NCBI GenBank assembly: GCA_018725205.1
Contig: QLUB01000003.1
Span: 1 to 30,267 of the forward strand
Origin: a candidate division NPL-UPA2 bacterium
Lineage (GTDB): Bacteria; Bacillota; UBA994
DNA length: 30,267 bases
Direction of reading: 5' to 3'
Below are positions 1-7,030 of this stretch, piece by piece. Numbering within the stretch: the stretch's first letter is position 1; each line of letters begins with the position of its first letter. A program made the translations under genes and the position numbers. Below the pieces are notes generated by a model, which searched no databases, was not told the origin of the DNA, and worked only from the letters and a program-made list of their open reading frames with translations.

Positions 1-148
1 CCGGCTTGAGCTTTGCCAGATCATACCGGCGCTGCCGCCCCGCTGTGCGCTCCGGGATCAGCTTGCCCTCAGCCTCCCAGCGACGCAACGTCGTTATTGA
101 CACACCCAACGCTTCAGAGGCTTTGCTTATCGCTACATATCTCTCCAT
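1..148 (-). mobile_element. IS607-family element, 5' part of the MerR-like serine recombinase gene (tnpA), cut by window edge
   Basis: The first 49 codons of a leftward gene are visible and it runs off the window. The peptide begins MERYVAISKASEALGVSITT and continues LRRWEAEGKLIPERTAGRQR RYD. This is the MerR-type winged helix-turn-helix that opens IS607-family serine transposases: a helix-turn-helix, then a TLRRWE recognition helix, then a GKLxPxRTxGxxRRYD wing. The family carries a serine-recombinase domain after this helix, usually followed by a tnpB gene encoding an RNA-guided nuclease; both would lie left of position 1 and are not seen. The start is the ATG at 146-148, only 7 nt from a good -10 box. 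The gene overlaps the last 35 nt of the upstream oxidoreductase gene. A stand-alone MerR-family regulator is the alternative, but the wing sequence favours IS607. Confidence 0.75.
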
Positions 149-1271
149 AATGGAAAGTATAGAGCAGTTTTGGGGAGGTGTCAAGCAAACTGTTCGAACC
201 CTGTACTGCTGCCAGCCCAAGACGGGTCCTCTCCCCCTCAGGGCCACTGCGGAGTTCCACAAGCTGCTCTCTCGTCGCGCGGATGCGCTCGCTTACATCG
301 CTTGGGGCAAGTCCAATGTCCGACGCGGCTACGTACCCCGCAAGCAACCCCTCTACCATGGCACTGCTCGCCTCTTCAATCCCCGCTACATCGCCGGCGA
401 TAAAAATATGCGGCTGACTGGTGCGTAGGCGCTCATCTCGCCAAGCGACATGGCCGCCTAGTTCCGGTATATACAGCATGCGGCAATCCGCTTGCCACAG
501 TAGGTCAGACAACGGGGACAGCCCTATGGCCAAGCAGATGACGTCAGCGCTGAGCCTCTGCTCCGTGCCCTTAATTGGCTGCCATGCTTGATCGAGTTGG
601 CAGATCACTGCTCCCTCTACGGTATCTTGGCCGTAAGCCTCGAGAATCGTGTGTGATGTAAGTATAGGCACTCCTGCCCGGCGCACTTTCGAGGCATGCA
701 CGAGATACCCGCCAATGCGAGGCGAGCCCTCCACAATCGCCGCGACGCTTACCCCCGCCTGCAGGAGCTGATATGAAACAATAAGTCCGATGTTCCCCGC
801 GCCCACCATCAGTACCCGCTGTCCCGGCTTAACCCCAAAGACGTTCATCAACGTTTGTACGGCACCTGCGCCATAGACGCCCGGCAGGTCGTTTCCTTTA
901 AAGGCCAGCATCTTCTCGCTCGCGCCTGTAGCCACGACGAAGCGCTTGGCCTTGACCTTGCGATACTCCCCCAGACACTCTGTGGTGAGCACGCCGTCAT
1001 CGTAGAGGCCTAAAGCCGTTGTCTCCAGCCAGACCTCGATTGAGGGTGTACCTTGCACGGCTGTGGTCAGGGAGACCGCGATGTCTATGCCACGTGTGCC
1101 GGCTTGCTGTTTTTCCGAGCCAAAGAACATATGGGTTTGCTTAACCAGCTGTCCGCCTAAATGGTCGGCATCATCTAGCAAAAGCACAGATGCACCTCCG
1201 CTGGACGCGGCTAGCGCGGCGTTAAGGCCTGCGGGACCGCCGCCAATCACACAGATGTCCACCGTCTTCAC
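114..1271 (-). CDS. NAD(P)/FAD-dependent oxidoreductase, HcnB-like subunit of an amine/D-amino-acid dehydrogenase
   Basis: This 385-residue flavoprotein has two nucleotide-binding folds: VIGGGPAG at residues 8-15 for FAD and VGAGNIG near 155 for NAD(P)H. A C-terminal FAD-binding stretch FIAGDVAGIEEASSA follows. The segment QTHMFFGSEKQQAGTRG is typical of the HcnB/sarcosine-oxidase-alpha-like subfamily, which passes electrons in multi-subunit dehydrogenases acting on glycine, proline or D-amino acids. It starts 4 nt inside the preceding [2Fe-2S] gene, so the two are translationally coupled and probably form a complex. The catalytic DadA-like oxidase subunit is not in the window and could lie further left. 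Homologues commonly end soon after an LRxGP-type helix, seen here as LRSGPEG. The last roughly 20 residues and the stop codon are shared with the IS607 element, so the native C-terminus is probably altered. Substrate unknown. Confidence 0.8.
   Translation of the reverse strand: MKTVDICVIGGGPAGLNAALAASSGGASVLLLDDADHLGGQLVKQTHMFFGSEKQQAGTRGIDIAVSLTTAVQGTPSIEVWLETTALGLYDDGVLTTECLGEYRKVKAKRFVVATGASEKMLAFKGNDLPGVYGAGAVQTLMNVFGVKPGQRVLMVGAGNIGLIVSYQLLQAGVSVAAIVEGSPRIGGYLVHASKVRRAGVPILTSHTILEAYGQDTVEGAVICQLDQAWQPIKGTEQRLSADVICLAIGLSPLSDLLWQADCRMLYIPELGGHVAWRDERLRTSQPHIFIAGDVAGIEEASSAMVEGLLAGYVAASDIGLAPSDVSERIRATREQLVELRSGPEGERTRLGLAAVQGSNSLLDTSPKLLYTFHYGEICSDKQSL
156..184 (-). promoter_or_regulatory. 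sigma-A-type promoter driving the IS607 recombinase gene
   Basis: On the minus strand a perfect -35 TTGACA (184-179) is followed by a 17-nt spacer and -10 TATACT (161-156). The recombinase ATG begins 7 nt after the -10, so the transcript would be leaderless or nearly so. The promoter lies inside the 3' coding part of the FAD oxidoreductase gene. An inverted hexamer CAGTTT/AAACTG (165-170 and 187-192) flanks the spacer. Promoter activity is inferred from sequence only. Confidence 0.6.
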
Positions 1272-1573
1272 GCGAGAACCCCCCTCCCGTGCTGCTGCCT
1301 AACTACCATGCCTGCCTTGAGCTTGGTGACACAGACGCGCACGTTAGGAACGCCGTCCACTACCATCAGACAGGAGCTGCAGGTGCCGATGGCACAAAAA
1401 AAGCCGCGCGGACGGTGCAGCACAGCGCTCTTGCTCAGCACCTTCACTCCGGCCGCGTGTAACGCCGCCGCGATTGTCTCCCCCTCGTACCCGGCGAGCT
1501 CCTGCTCCTCGTAGATGAACTTAATTTCCTTACCCCGCTTGAAGCTAAGAATGGGATGCTCTGATACCCGCAA
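1268..1573 (-). CDS. small [2Fe-2S]-binding protein, HcnA-like subunit
   Basis: This 101-residue protein is a compact plant-type ferredoxin fold (Fer2_4 type). Its cluster ligands are visible as C60, C65, C68 and C81 (CAIGTCSSC, then C after 12 residues). Such proteins match the N-terminal domain of sarcosine oxidase alpha and the HcnA subunit, relaying electrons between FAD subunits. The start is a TTG at 1571-1573, chosen because GAGGGGGG lies 7 nt upstream and no in-frame ATG does better. It is the first gene of a two-gene unit and overlaps the next by 4 nt (ATGA). The upstream 100 bp hold a repeat-like tract rather than an obvious promoter. Confidence 0.8.
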   Translation of the reverse strand: MRVSEHPILSFKRGKEIKFIYEEQELAGYEGETIAAALHAAGVKVLSKSAVLHRPRGFFCAIGTCSSCLMVVDGVPNVRVCVTKLKAGMVVRQQHGRGVLA

Positions 1574-1674
1574 TCAAATACCCCCCTCTGTTCCACGGCC
1601 TTCCGTTCTCCACATGGGTCGTCCCTCTCCGCCTTATCTCTGTGACCTCTGTGTCTCTGTGATGCAAAACAAAA
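1574..1674. repeat. intergenic repeat-like tract (CACAGAG-rich)
   Basis: On the minus strand, positions 1662-1637 consist of near-tandem CACAGAG units (CACAGAGA, CACAGAGGT, CACAGAGA). The fmdB-side edge belongs to a 23-bp element shared with the start of lysA. I see no promoter or terminator here. Such CACAGAG tracts recur as dispersed repeats in many bacterial genomes; whether this genome has other copies cannot be tested from this window. Confidence 0.4.
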
Positions 1675-1896
1675 TTACACGTCCCCTGTGTTTCTGCAGC
1701 TGCCGCAGGAGGTCGCGCTGCAGGTTCCGCAGGCATTCCCTCCCCCTGTGCCGGGGCTGGCAAACCGCGACAGCTTCCGCTTTAAGCCAAACACACGGCA
1801 GCGAGGGCACTCTATCTCACCGCCATCTGCCCCCACTCGACAGAGCTTGGTCACGTTCATGCTGCACTTTGGACACTCAAACTCGTAGATGGGCAT
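1675..1896 (-). CDS. FmdB-family zinc-ribbon protein
   Basis: This 73-residue protein begins MPIYEFECPKC, the signature opening of the FmdB/CxxC_CxxC_SSSS family. Two knuckles, CPKC and CPRC, should bind one zinc ion. A Cys-rich tail (ACGTCSATSCGSC) follows and could bind a second metal; family function is poorly defined and often described as regulatory. The start at 1896 is supported by AAGGAGG 8 nt upstream; a longer frame from the GTG at 1917 would place that Shine-Dalgarno inside the gene. The last codons and the TAA stop lie inside a 23-bp repeat also found at the start of lysA (1664-1686 here), so the tail may have been remodelled by repeat insertion. Confidence 0.8.
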   Translation of the reverse strand: MPIYEFECPKCSMNVTKLCRVGADGGEIECPRCRVFGLKRKLSRFASPGTGGGNACGTCSATSCGSCRNTGDV

Positions 1897-1930
1897 GTGT
1901 TCGGCCTCCTTAGCCACTTAACGCTCTCTC

Positions 1931-2608
1931 TTACCCGACACCTATTGTTAGCAGAACCGCAAGCAGAATCGCAGGCAACAGATTGCCTACGCGGACTTTC
2001 TTGATCTCCAACACATTGAGGCCAATCGCTACAATAAGGATCCCCCCCGTGGCCGTCATTTCGATCACCGCAGCCGGGGTAAGCCACTGTGAAATCCAAG
2101 CCGCAAGCAGCGTGATCGCACCTTGGTACACAAACACAGATAAGCTCGAAAGCGCTACCCCTAAACCTAGAGTAGAAGCAAACACCACCGCCGACACGCC
2201 ATCCAGCATAGCTTTGGCGTAGAGGGTAGCGTGGTTGCCGGTCATGCCGCTCTCTAAGCTCCCCATGATGGCCATCGCCCCTACACAATAGATCAAGCTG
2301 GTAGTGACAAAGCCCTGCGCGAGCCCCCCTTTGCCGCGCACGTAGCGTTTCTCTACCAGTGCTGCCCCTCTGTAGAGGTTCCCCTCTATGTCCAGCCACT
2401 CCCCTACCAGGCCACCTAGCACAAGGCTGGCGATAACTATCAGCGGGCTGTCGGTCTTTAGAGCCATCGTCAACCCAACTACTGCTACTGAAAGTCCCAG
2501 CCCATGCATAACCGTGTCGCGGCTTTTTTCTTTAATAACACCGCCCAGCAGTGCCCCTAGTATCCCTCCGGCCAAAATTGCCAGGGCGTTAACGATAGTG
2601 CCCAGCAC
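1931..2608 (-). CDS. DUF554 family membrane protein (YqgA/YdfK-like)
   Basis: This 225-residue, very hydrophobic protein fits the DUF554 family. It opens GTIVNALAILAGGILGALLG, then shows LVLGGLVGEWLDIE near residues 63-76 and several further membrane helices to the C-terminus (GGILIVAIGLNVLEIKKVRV). Six or seven transmembrane segments are likely. Its role is not established; a transport function is often guessed. The start is a GTG whose G overlaps the stop of the aminotransferase gene (TAGTG), with GGAGGAGAG about 8 nt upstream, so translation is probably coupled. DUF554 genes commonly sit near parB in clostridial genomes, as here. Confidence 0.85.
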   Translation of the reverse strand: MLGTIVNALAILAGGILGALLGGVIKEKSRDTVMHGLGLSVAVVGLTMALKTDSPLIVIASLVLGGLVGEWLDIEGNLYRGAALVEKRYVRGKGGLAQGFVTTSLIYCVGAMAIMGSLESGMTGNHATLYAKAMLDGVSAVVFASTLGLGVALSSLSVFVYQGAITLLAAWISQWLTPAAVIEMTATGGILIVAIGLNVLEIKKVRVGNLLPAILLAVLLTIGVG

Positions 2609-3753
2609 TAAATTCTCTCCTCCGCGATGCGCTCTATGGCCTCAGCCACCTCATCGATTTCTTCTATAGTAGAAAAGGGACCGGGGCTGAGGCGCACAAT
2701 GCCTTGGCCTAAAGTGCCAAGCGTCTCGTGCGCAAGTGGCGCGCAGTGCAGCCCCGCCCGCACGGCAATGCCGAAGGAGGCGTCCAAGATGTGAGCCACC
2801 TCCGTTGACCCCCGGCTCCCTATGTTAAAGGCGACTATTGGCGCACCCTGGCCATCCCCATACAGCGTCACCCCTAGGATGGAAGCTAGGCGCGAACGCA
2901 ACCGCGTAGCCAACCTTACCTCATGCTCCCTAATAGCGTCGACGCCTTGTGCGGCGATGTAACTGAGTGCGCGCGAAAGCCCCACTATGCCCACCGCGTT
3001 AAGCGTGCCGCTCTCCAGGCGGTCCGGCAAGAGTGGGGGCATCTCGGACAGCTCAGAAAAGCTTCCCGTACCCCCATATATGGTCGGGGCAATCTCTACG
3101 CCCGCCCGCACATACAGAAATCCCGTGCCCGTAGGTCCAAGCAGTGACTTATGACCGGGTGCGGCCAGCAAATCTATCCCCATTGACTCAACTGCGATAG
3201 GCAGTGCCCCCGCAGTCTGCGCGGCGTCCACGAGGAGCAGCACCTGAGCTACCCGCGTAATAGCCGCAATCTCGGCGATTGGCAGCAAGGTTCCGCAGAC
3301 ATTAGAGGCATGCGTTAGCACCACGAGCTTAGTGGTGCTTTTTATTGCTTGTCGCACCGCCCCTGCCTCAAGCTTCCCGTCGCCCGCACACGGGAGAATG
3401 GTTAGCCCTACGCCGCGGCGCGATAACTCACGCAGCGGACGGATAACGGCGTTATGCTCCATGGAAGTCGTGATGCAGTGATCCCCCGGCGCAAGTAGTC
3501 CAAAAATGGCCATGTTCAGAGCATAGGTAGCGTTGGCCGTGAAAACCACCCGCGCTGCGTCCGATGCCCCGATTAGCTCAGTTAACTGGCTACGGCACAC
3601 AAACACCGCACGACTCGCCTGCAGGGATAGCGCGTGTCCGCTGCGCCCGGGACTACCGGAGCCATGCGTAAGAAACGCAGCCATCGCCTCCGCGACCTCG
3701 GGAGCCTTTGGCCAACTGGTAGCCGCGTTGTCCATATAGATTATATCACGCAA
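2608..3753 (-). CDS. cysteine desulfurase-like class V aminotransferase (PLP enzyme)
   Basis: This 381-residue fold-type I PLP enzyme is of the SufS/CsdA-like subgroup common beside parB in Firmicutes. The PLP-binding lysine is K202 in AAPGHKSLLGPTGTGFLYV, with VDAAQTAG (175-182) holding the cofactor-binding Asp and DNAATSWPK at the N-terminus. RAGLHCAPLAHE carries a Cys (C337) in the place of the desulfurase nucleophile, so it may release sulfur from cysteine, although some members have other roles. I chose the TTG at 3751-3753, giving MRDIIYMDNAAT, because it has AGGTGG 5-6 nt upstream and keeps the conserved IIYMDNAAT start. An ATG at 3735 is the alternative. The long open frame running back into parB is spurious. 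The gene overlaps the parB end by 8 nt. Confidence 0.85.
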   Translation of the reverse strand: MRDIIYMDNAATSWPKAPEVAEAMAAFLTHGSGSPGRSGHALSLQASRAVFVCRSQLTELIGASDAARVVFTANATYALNMAIFGLLAPGDHCITTSMEHNAVIRPLRELSRRGVGLTILPCAGDGKLEAGAVRQAIKSTTKLVVLTHASNVCGTLLPIAEIAAITRVAQVLLLVDAAQTAGALPIAVESMGIDLLAAPGHKSLLGPTGTGFLYVRAGVEIAPTIYGGTGSFSELSEMPPLLPDRLESGTLNAVGIVGLSRALSYIAAQGVDAIREHEVRLATRLRSRLASILGVTLYGDGQGAPIVAFNIGSRGSTEVAHILDASFGIAVRAGLHCAPLAHETLGTLGQGIVRLSPGPFSTIEEIDEVAEAIERIAEERI

Positions 3754-4615
3754 ACTTGCCACCTGCTCTGAGAAACCACTCTCTGAGTCGCTCCAATTCC
3801 TCGGCGTTGTGATAAGTAATAGTGATTGTACCCCGCGCGGGGGTGCCCTTAAGTGCCACGCGCGTCTGCAGTAAATCGCGCAGGCTGCGCTCCATCTCCC
3901 TAAGCTCTGCCGTGGGAAGCTTCTCCTTGACTGGTTGCACAATTGTTTCACGTGAAACATTCTCTGCGGCCTTAGCTGCTAGTCGCTCTGCCTCGCGCAC
4001 TGTCAGCCCCTTCGTCGCCATTTCTTGGGCCAGCATGTCCCGCATAGCCGCCGGCGCCGCTAAAACCGCCCGTGCGTGCCCGGCACTGAGTGTTCCACGT
4101 GAAACAAGTAGAGCTACAGCCGGCGATAGTGTGAGTAACCTGAGGGCATTGGCCACATACGGCCTGCTCTTCCCTATCCGTTCCGCCAAGCTTTCCTGCG
4201 TACTCCCAAGGTGCTGCAGCAGTTGCGACAAAGCGGCTGCCTCTTCCATGGGGTTGAGGTCCTCGCGCTGCAAATTTTCAATTAGCGCTACCTCCATCGA
4301 CTCCCTGTCAGACCACTCCTTAACTAAAGCCGGAACCTCCGTCAACCCGGCAAGCTTGGCCGCACGCAAGCGCCTCTCCCCCACCACCAGTTCATACCGC
4401 CCACTGCGTGGCCGCACTGTCACGGGCTGAATTAGGCCGTGCTGCTTAATGGAGGCGGCGAGCTCCGCCAGCTCGCCCTCGGCAAACACGCGTCGAGGTT
4501 GATAGGGATTAGGCATAATCATATCCACGTCAATATACTGGAGCTCATCCATCCCAGTCGGCGACATGTCAGTTATGAGCGCCTGCAGTCCCTTGCCCAG
4601 CCGCGGTCTACCCAC
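3746..4615 (-). CDS. parB: ParB/Spo0J chromosome-partitioning CTPase
   Basis: This 289-residue protein binds parS, spreads as a CTP-dependent clamp and loads condensin for origin segregation. The N-terminal CTP-binding motif GERRLRAAK is at 79-87, the ENLQREDLNPMEEA segment near 113-126, and the helix-turn-helix at about 141-165 (ESLAERIGKSRPYVANALRL). At the four positions that separate ParB from Noc it has R151, A157, T162 and G179; R and G are ParB-type. The C-terminal part contains a dimerisation domain. It starts 8 nt inside parA, so the pair is coupled. Two parS sites lie within its own coding sequence, a common arrangement in Firmicutes. Confidence 0.97.
   Translation of the reverse strand: MGRPRLGKGLQALITDMSPTGMDELQYIDVDMIMPNPYQPRRVFAEGELAELAASIKQHGLIQPVTVRPRSGRYELVVGERRLRAAKLAGLTEVPALVKEWSDRESMEVALIENLQREDLNPMEEAAALSQLLQHLGSTQESLAERIGKSRPYVANALRLLTLSPAVALLVSRGTLSAGHARAVLAAPAAMRDMLAQEMATKGLTVREAERLAAKAAENVSRETIVQPVKEKLPTAELREMERSLRDLLQTRVALKGTPARGTITITYHNAEELERLREWFLRAGGKFA
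3944..3959. promoter_or_regulatory. parS centromere site 1 (inside parB)
   Basis: The 16-bp palindrome TGTTTCACGTGAAACA matches the Firmicutes parS consensus TGTTNCACGTGAAACA exactly and is perfectly self-complementary. It is the ParB nucleation site for origin segregation and lies about 10.4 kb from the dnaA-dnaN gap. Confidence 0.97.
4091..4106. promoter_or_regulatory. parS centromere site 2 (inside parB)
   Basis: TGTTCCACGTGAAACA matches the parS consensus, with one arm mismatch relative to a perfect palindrome, as in well-studied Bacillus sites. It lies 147 bp from site 1 (start to start). Both fall in coding DNA and are read through as ParB codons. Confidence 0.96.
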
Positions 4616-5372
4616 GCTCGATCACCTCCCGAGCCAGTTCCATGTAAACTTCTGCGCCCTTAGATTTGGGGTCATACGCTAGGATGGACTGCCCATGGCT
4701 CGGAGCTTCGCTAAGGCGCACATTGCGCGGAATCACAGTTGCGTAAACTTTGTCCTTAAAGTAAGCCCTGACCTCGTCCACTACTTGTGAAGCCAAATTA
4801 GTGCGCGGGTCAAACATGGTAAGCAACGCGCCTGAAACGACTAAGCTGGGGTTTAGGTGCCGCTGTACCAAGGATACGGTGTTCATCAACTGGCTTAAAC
4901 CCTCTAAAGCATAATACTCGCACTGCACAGGGATCAACACGCCGTGCGCAGCAGTTAAAGCATTTAAAGTCAACAGCCCGAGCGAAGGCGGGCAGTCTAT
5001 CAGTATGTAGTCGTAGTTCTCCCGCACGTGCTGCACTGCCTCCCGCAGCTTCACTTCCCGCTGCATGGCCAACACTAACTCAATCTCTGCACCCGCGAGT
5101 TGAATCGTGGCCGGTACCAGTTCAAGTCTAGGCGTACTGGTCGGCAGAATCACGGCCTCAATCGGCACGCCGTCGATCAACACGTTGTAGATGCACTTTT
5201 TCAGGCGATAGCGATTGACTCCTAGCCCGGAGGTAGTATTGCCTTGCGGGTCAATGTCCACCACCAATACGCGCTTTGACAGCTCCGCCAACGCAGCCCC
5301 CAAGTTAACCGCCGTAGTGGTTTTGCCCACACCCCCTTTCTGATTGACGATTGCCATTGCCTTCGCTGTCAT
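4608..5372 (-). CDS. parA: ParA/Soj chromosome-partitioning ATPase
   Basis: This 254-residue Walker-type ATPase works with ParB in origin segregation and, in Bacillus subtilis, also modulates DnaA. The deviant Walker A motif KGGVGKTTT is at 12-20, with both signature lysines (K12 and K17). Walker A' (VVDIDPQGN) is at about 37-45 and LIDCPPSLG marks Walker B. The length is normal for the chromosomal Soj type. The ATG at 5372 has GAGGGGAG about 10 nt upstream. It lies between noc and parB, overlapping parB by 8 nt, and is probably transcribed with them. Confidence 0.97.
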   Translation of the reverse strand: MTAKAMAIVNQKGGVGKTTTAVNLGAALAELSKRVLVVDIDPQGNTTSGLGVNRYRLKKCIYNVLIDGVPIEAVILPTSTPRLELVPATIQLAGAEIELVLAMQREVKLREAVQHVRENYDYILIDCPPSLGLLTLNALTAAHGVLIPVQCEYYALEGLSQLMNTVSLVQRHLNPSLVVSGALLTMFDPRTNLASQVVDEVRAYFKDKVYATVIPRNVRLSEAPSHGQSILAYDPKSKGAEVYMELAREVIERG

Positions 5373-5414
5373 GTCACCAAAACTCCCCTCGGCGGTTTCA
5401 TTTCGCGCCGCCAG

Positions 5415-6227
5415 CTACTTTGGAATCCTCACCACAAATTCGTAATGGGTTTCCCCGTCCCTCTCCTCCACTTGTGCAGCCACGCCGTTCTTCTTCATGA
5501 GATCGATTGCCTGGCGCACAGAATTAACAAAAATCCGCACGTCCCTCACAAAGAACCGCCTAATCGGCTTAACCGCCGCCGTCGCCACAGCCTCCTGTTC
5601 ACTTTCGCCGGCGAGAAAGCGCTCCACCGCCTCCTCCGTCTGCTTAACCGTCATATCCTCACTCACGGCCAACGCCGCAAGCGTGATCTGCACTTGATGG
5701 CTGTCCAGCTTAAGTAACGCACGCGCGTGGCGCTCCGAAAGTGCACCCTTGGACAGCATGTCCTTCACCCCGTCCGCCAGCTTAAGTAATCGGCGCTTGT
5801 TGGCCACGGTAGATTGACTCATCCCCAGACGCTTAGCTAACTCCTCTTGGGTAAGGTTAAAGTCGTTAAGCAACTGGTCATATGCCAAAGCCTCCTCTAA
5901 CACGTTTAGGTCCTCGCGCTGCAAGTTCTCAATCAGCGTAGCCTGAGCAACCTCTTGATCAGTGTACTGTTTCACCACTACGGGGACGGTCGATAGCCCG
6001 GCGGCTTTCGCCGCACGCAATCTGCGTTCGCCGGCCACCAGTTCGTACACGGATCCCAACTTGCGCACAATCAGGGGTTGAATAATCCCCACTTGTTTAA
6101 TGGATGCGGCAAGCTCGGCAATACCCTCCTCAGCAAAGGTCTTGCGCGGTTGGTAGGGGTTAGGCCGAACCTCGTGGATGTTTATCTGCAACACTTGCTC
6201 GGCGTTACCGCCGCTAAACCACTTCAT
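5415..6227 (-). CDS. noc: Noc nucleoid-occlusion protein (ParB paralogue)
   Basis: This 270-residue ParB-like CTPase binds Noc-binding sites, spreads on DNA and brings the chromosome to the membrane, blocking FtsZ assembly over the nucleoid. It has the CTP motif GERRLRAAK (67-75), ENLQREDLN (100-108) and a helix-turn-helix (TQEELAKRLGMSQSTVANKR). The four ParB/Noc discriminating positions read Q138, K144, K149 and R166, the Noc-type set. The N-terminus MKWFSGG has the hydrophobic/basic pattern of the membrane-targeting helix. I chose the ATG at 6227 because AGAGGAG lies 8 nt upstream; the ATG two codons earlier (6233) is too close to it. It sits directly upstream of parA, the usual noc-parA-parB order. 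Confidence 0.93.
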   Translation of the reverse strand: MKWFSGGNAEQVLQINIHEVRPNPYQPRKTFAEEGIAELAASIKQVGIIQPLIVRKLGSVYELVAGERRLRAAKAAGLSTVPVVVKQYTDQEVAQATLIENLQREDLNVLEEALAYDQLLNDFNLTQEELAKRLGMSQSTVANKRRLLKLADGVKDMLSKGALSERHARALLKLDSHQVQITLAALAVSEDMTVKQTEEAVERFLAGESEQEAVATAAVKPIRRFFVRDVRIFVNSVRQAIDLMKKNGVAAQVEERDGETHYEFVVRIPK

Positions 6228-6315
6228 CGCCATCGCTCCTCTAGTCCGAAGGACCCATACCTGCTCCTACCTTGTTCTACGCCGTCCGCCTTCCCTCCTG
6301 CCTACTCCGCAAGCT

Positions 6316-7026
6316 CTACAACGGTTGCTTGCTCGGCAATCCCGCGCGGCGAGGATAGGCAAGTGGCGTCGGGCGGAGCTTCTCAACCGCAACTAGCACT
6401 CTTTGCTCCCCGCCTCCCGGCAAAGCCCAAACTAAAGTCTTCAGTTCTCCGCCGCCGAGCAGCTTGACGGCTCTCTCTGCTGTCTGCACTTCCTTAACGG
6501 CCGCCGGCCCCTTCATGGCCAGCATTACGCCTCCCCGCTCTAGCAGCGGCAAGCAGTACTCCGCCAGTACATTTAGGCTACCCACTGCCCTCGTAACGGC
6601 ATATGTATATCGTTCACGCTGTTCCGGGATGCGGCCAAAGTCCTCAGCGCGCGCCCGCACAACCTTGACGCTACCGCCAAAGTCCAGCCTGTCCACTACC
6701 TCCTCCAGAAAACGCACGCGCTTACCTAAGCTGTCAACTAGTGTCACGTGGAGGCCCGCACAGGCAATAGCAAGTGGAATCCCAGGAAATCCAGCCCCGC
6801 TGCCGACGTCAACAACTTTACCTTGCGGCTTAATCACTAACAGTGCTGACAAGCTGTCCAAGAAATGCTTGCGCCACACTTCACCCGGGGTGTCAATTTT
6901 TGTGAGATTAAACTTGGCGTTGTACTCAAGCAAAAGTTCAAGATAAAGGGAAAAGTGTCCGAGCGCATGCGGCGGCAACGTCACACCTAGCGCCTCACAC
7001 TCCTTAACAAACTCCGCTTTATCCAT
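6316..7026 (-). CDS. rsmG: 16S rRNA (guanine-527-N7)-methyltransferase RsmG (GidB)
   Basis: This 236-residue SAM-dependent methyltransferase makes m7G527 in 16S rRNA, using 30S subunits or 16S rRNA as substrate. The SAM-binding loop VVDVGSGAGFPGIPLA is at 71-86, and the RsmG landmarks FNLTKI (39-44) and HFLDSL (54-59) are present. Loss of rsmG gives low-level streptomycin resistance in other bacteria. The ATG at 7026 has AGGAG 8 nt upstream and begins 4 nt after the mnmG stop, so the two are co-transcribed. The downstream gap to noc (about 88 bp) has no clear terminator. Confidence 0.96.
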   Translation of the reverse strand: MDKAEFVKECEALGVTLPPHALGHFSLYLELLLEYNAKFNLTKIDTPGEVWRKHFLDSLSALLVIKPQGKVVDVGSGAGFPGIPLAIACAGLHVTLVDSLGKRVRFLEEVVDRLDFGGSVKVVRARAEDFGRIPEQRERYTYAVTRAVGSLNVLAEYCLPLLERGGVMLAMKGPAAVKEVQTAERAVKLLGGGELKTLVWALPGGGEQRVLVAVEKLRPTPLAYPRRAGLPSKQPL

Positions 7027-7030
7027 GCGT

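Noticed and set aside
1857..2399. 180-residue leftward frame inside the DUF554 gene
   Set aside because: It is a shadow frame of a well-supported membrane protein and has no recognisable domain.
2608..3960. Aminotransferase frame open back to 3960 (450 residues)
   Set aside because: The extra 69 residues read through parB and a parS site and have no family match. The conserved N-terminus fits the TTG at 3753 with its own Shine-Dalgarno.
3822..4430. 202-residue rightward frame opposite parB
   Set aside because: Antisense shadow of parB: serine- and arginine-rich with no domain pattern.
6741..6755. Possible extra parS (GTGTCACGTGGAGG) in rsmG
   Set aside because: Only the CACGTG core matches; the flanks lack TGTT and AACA.
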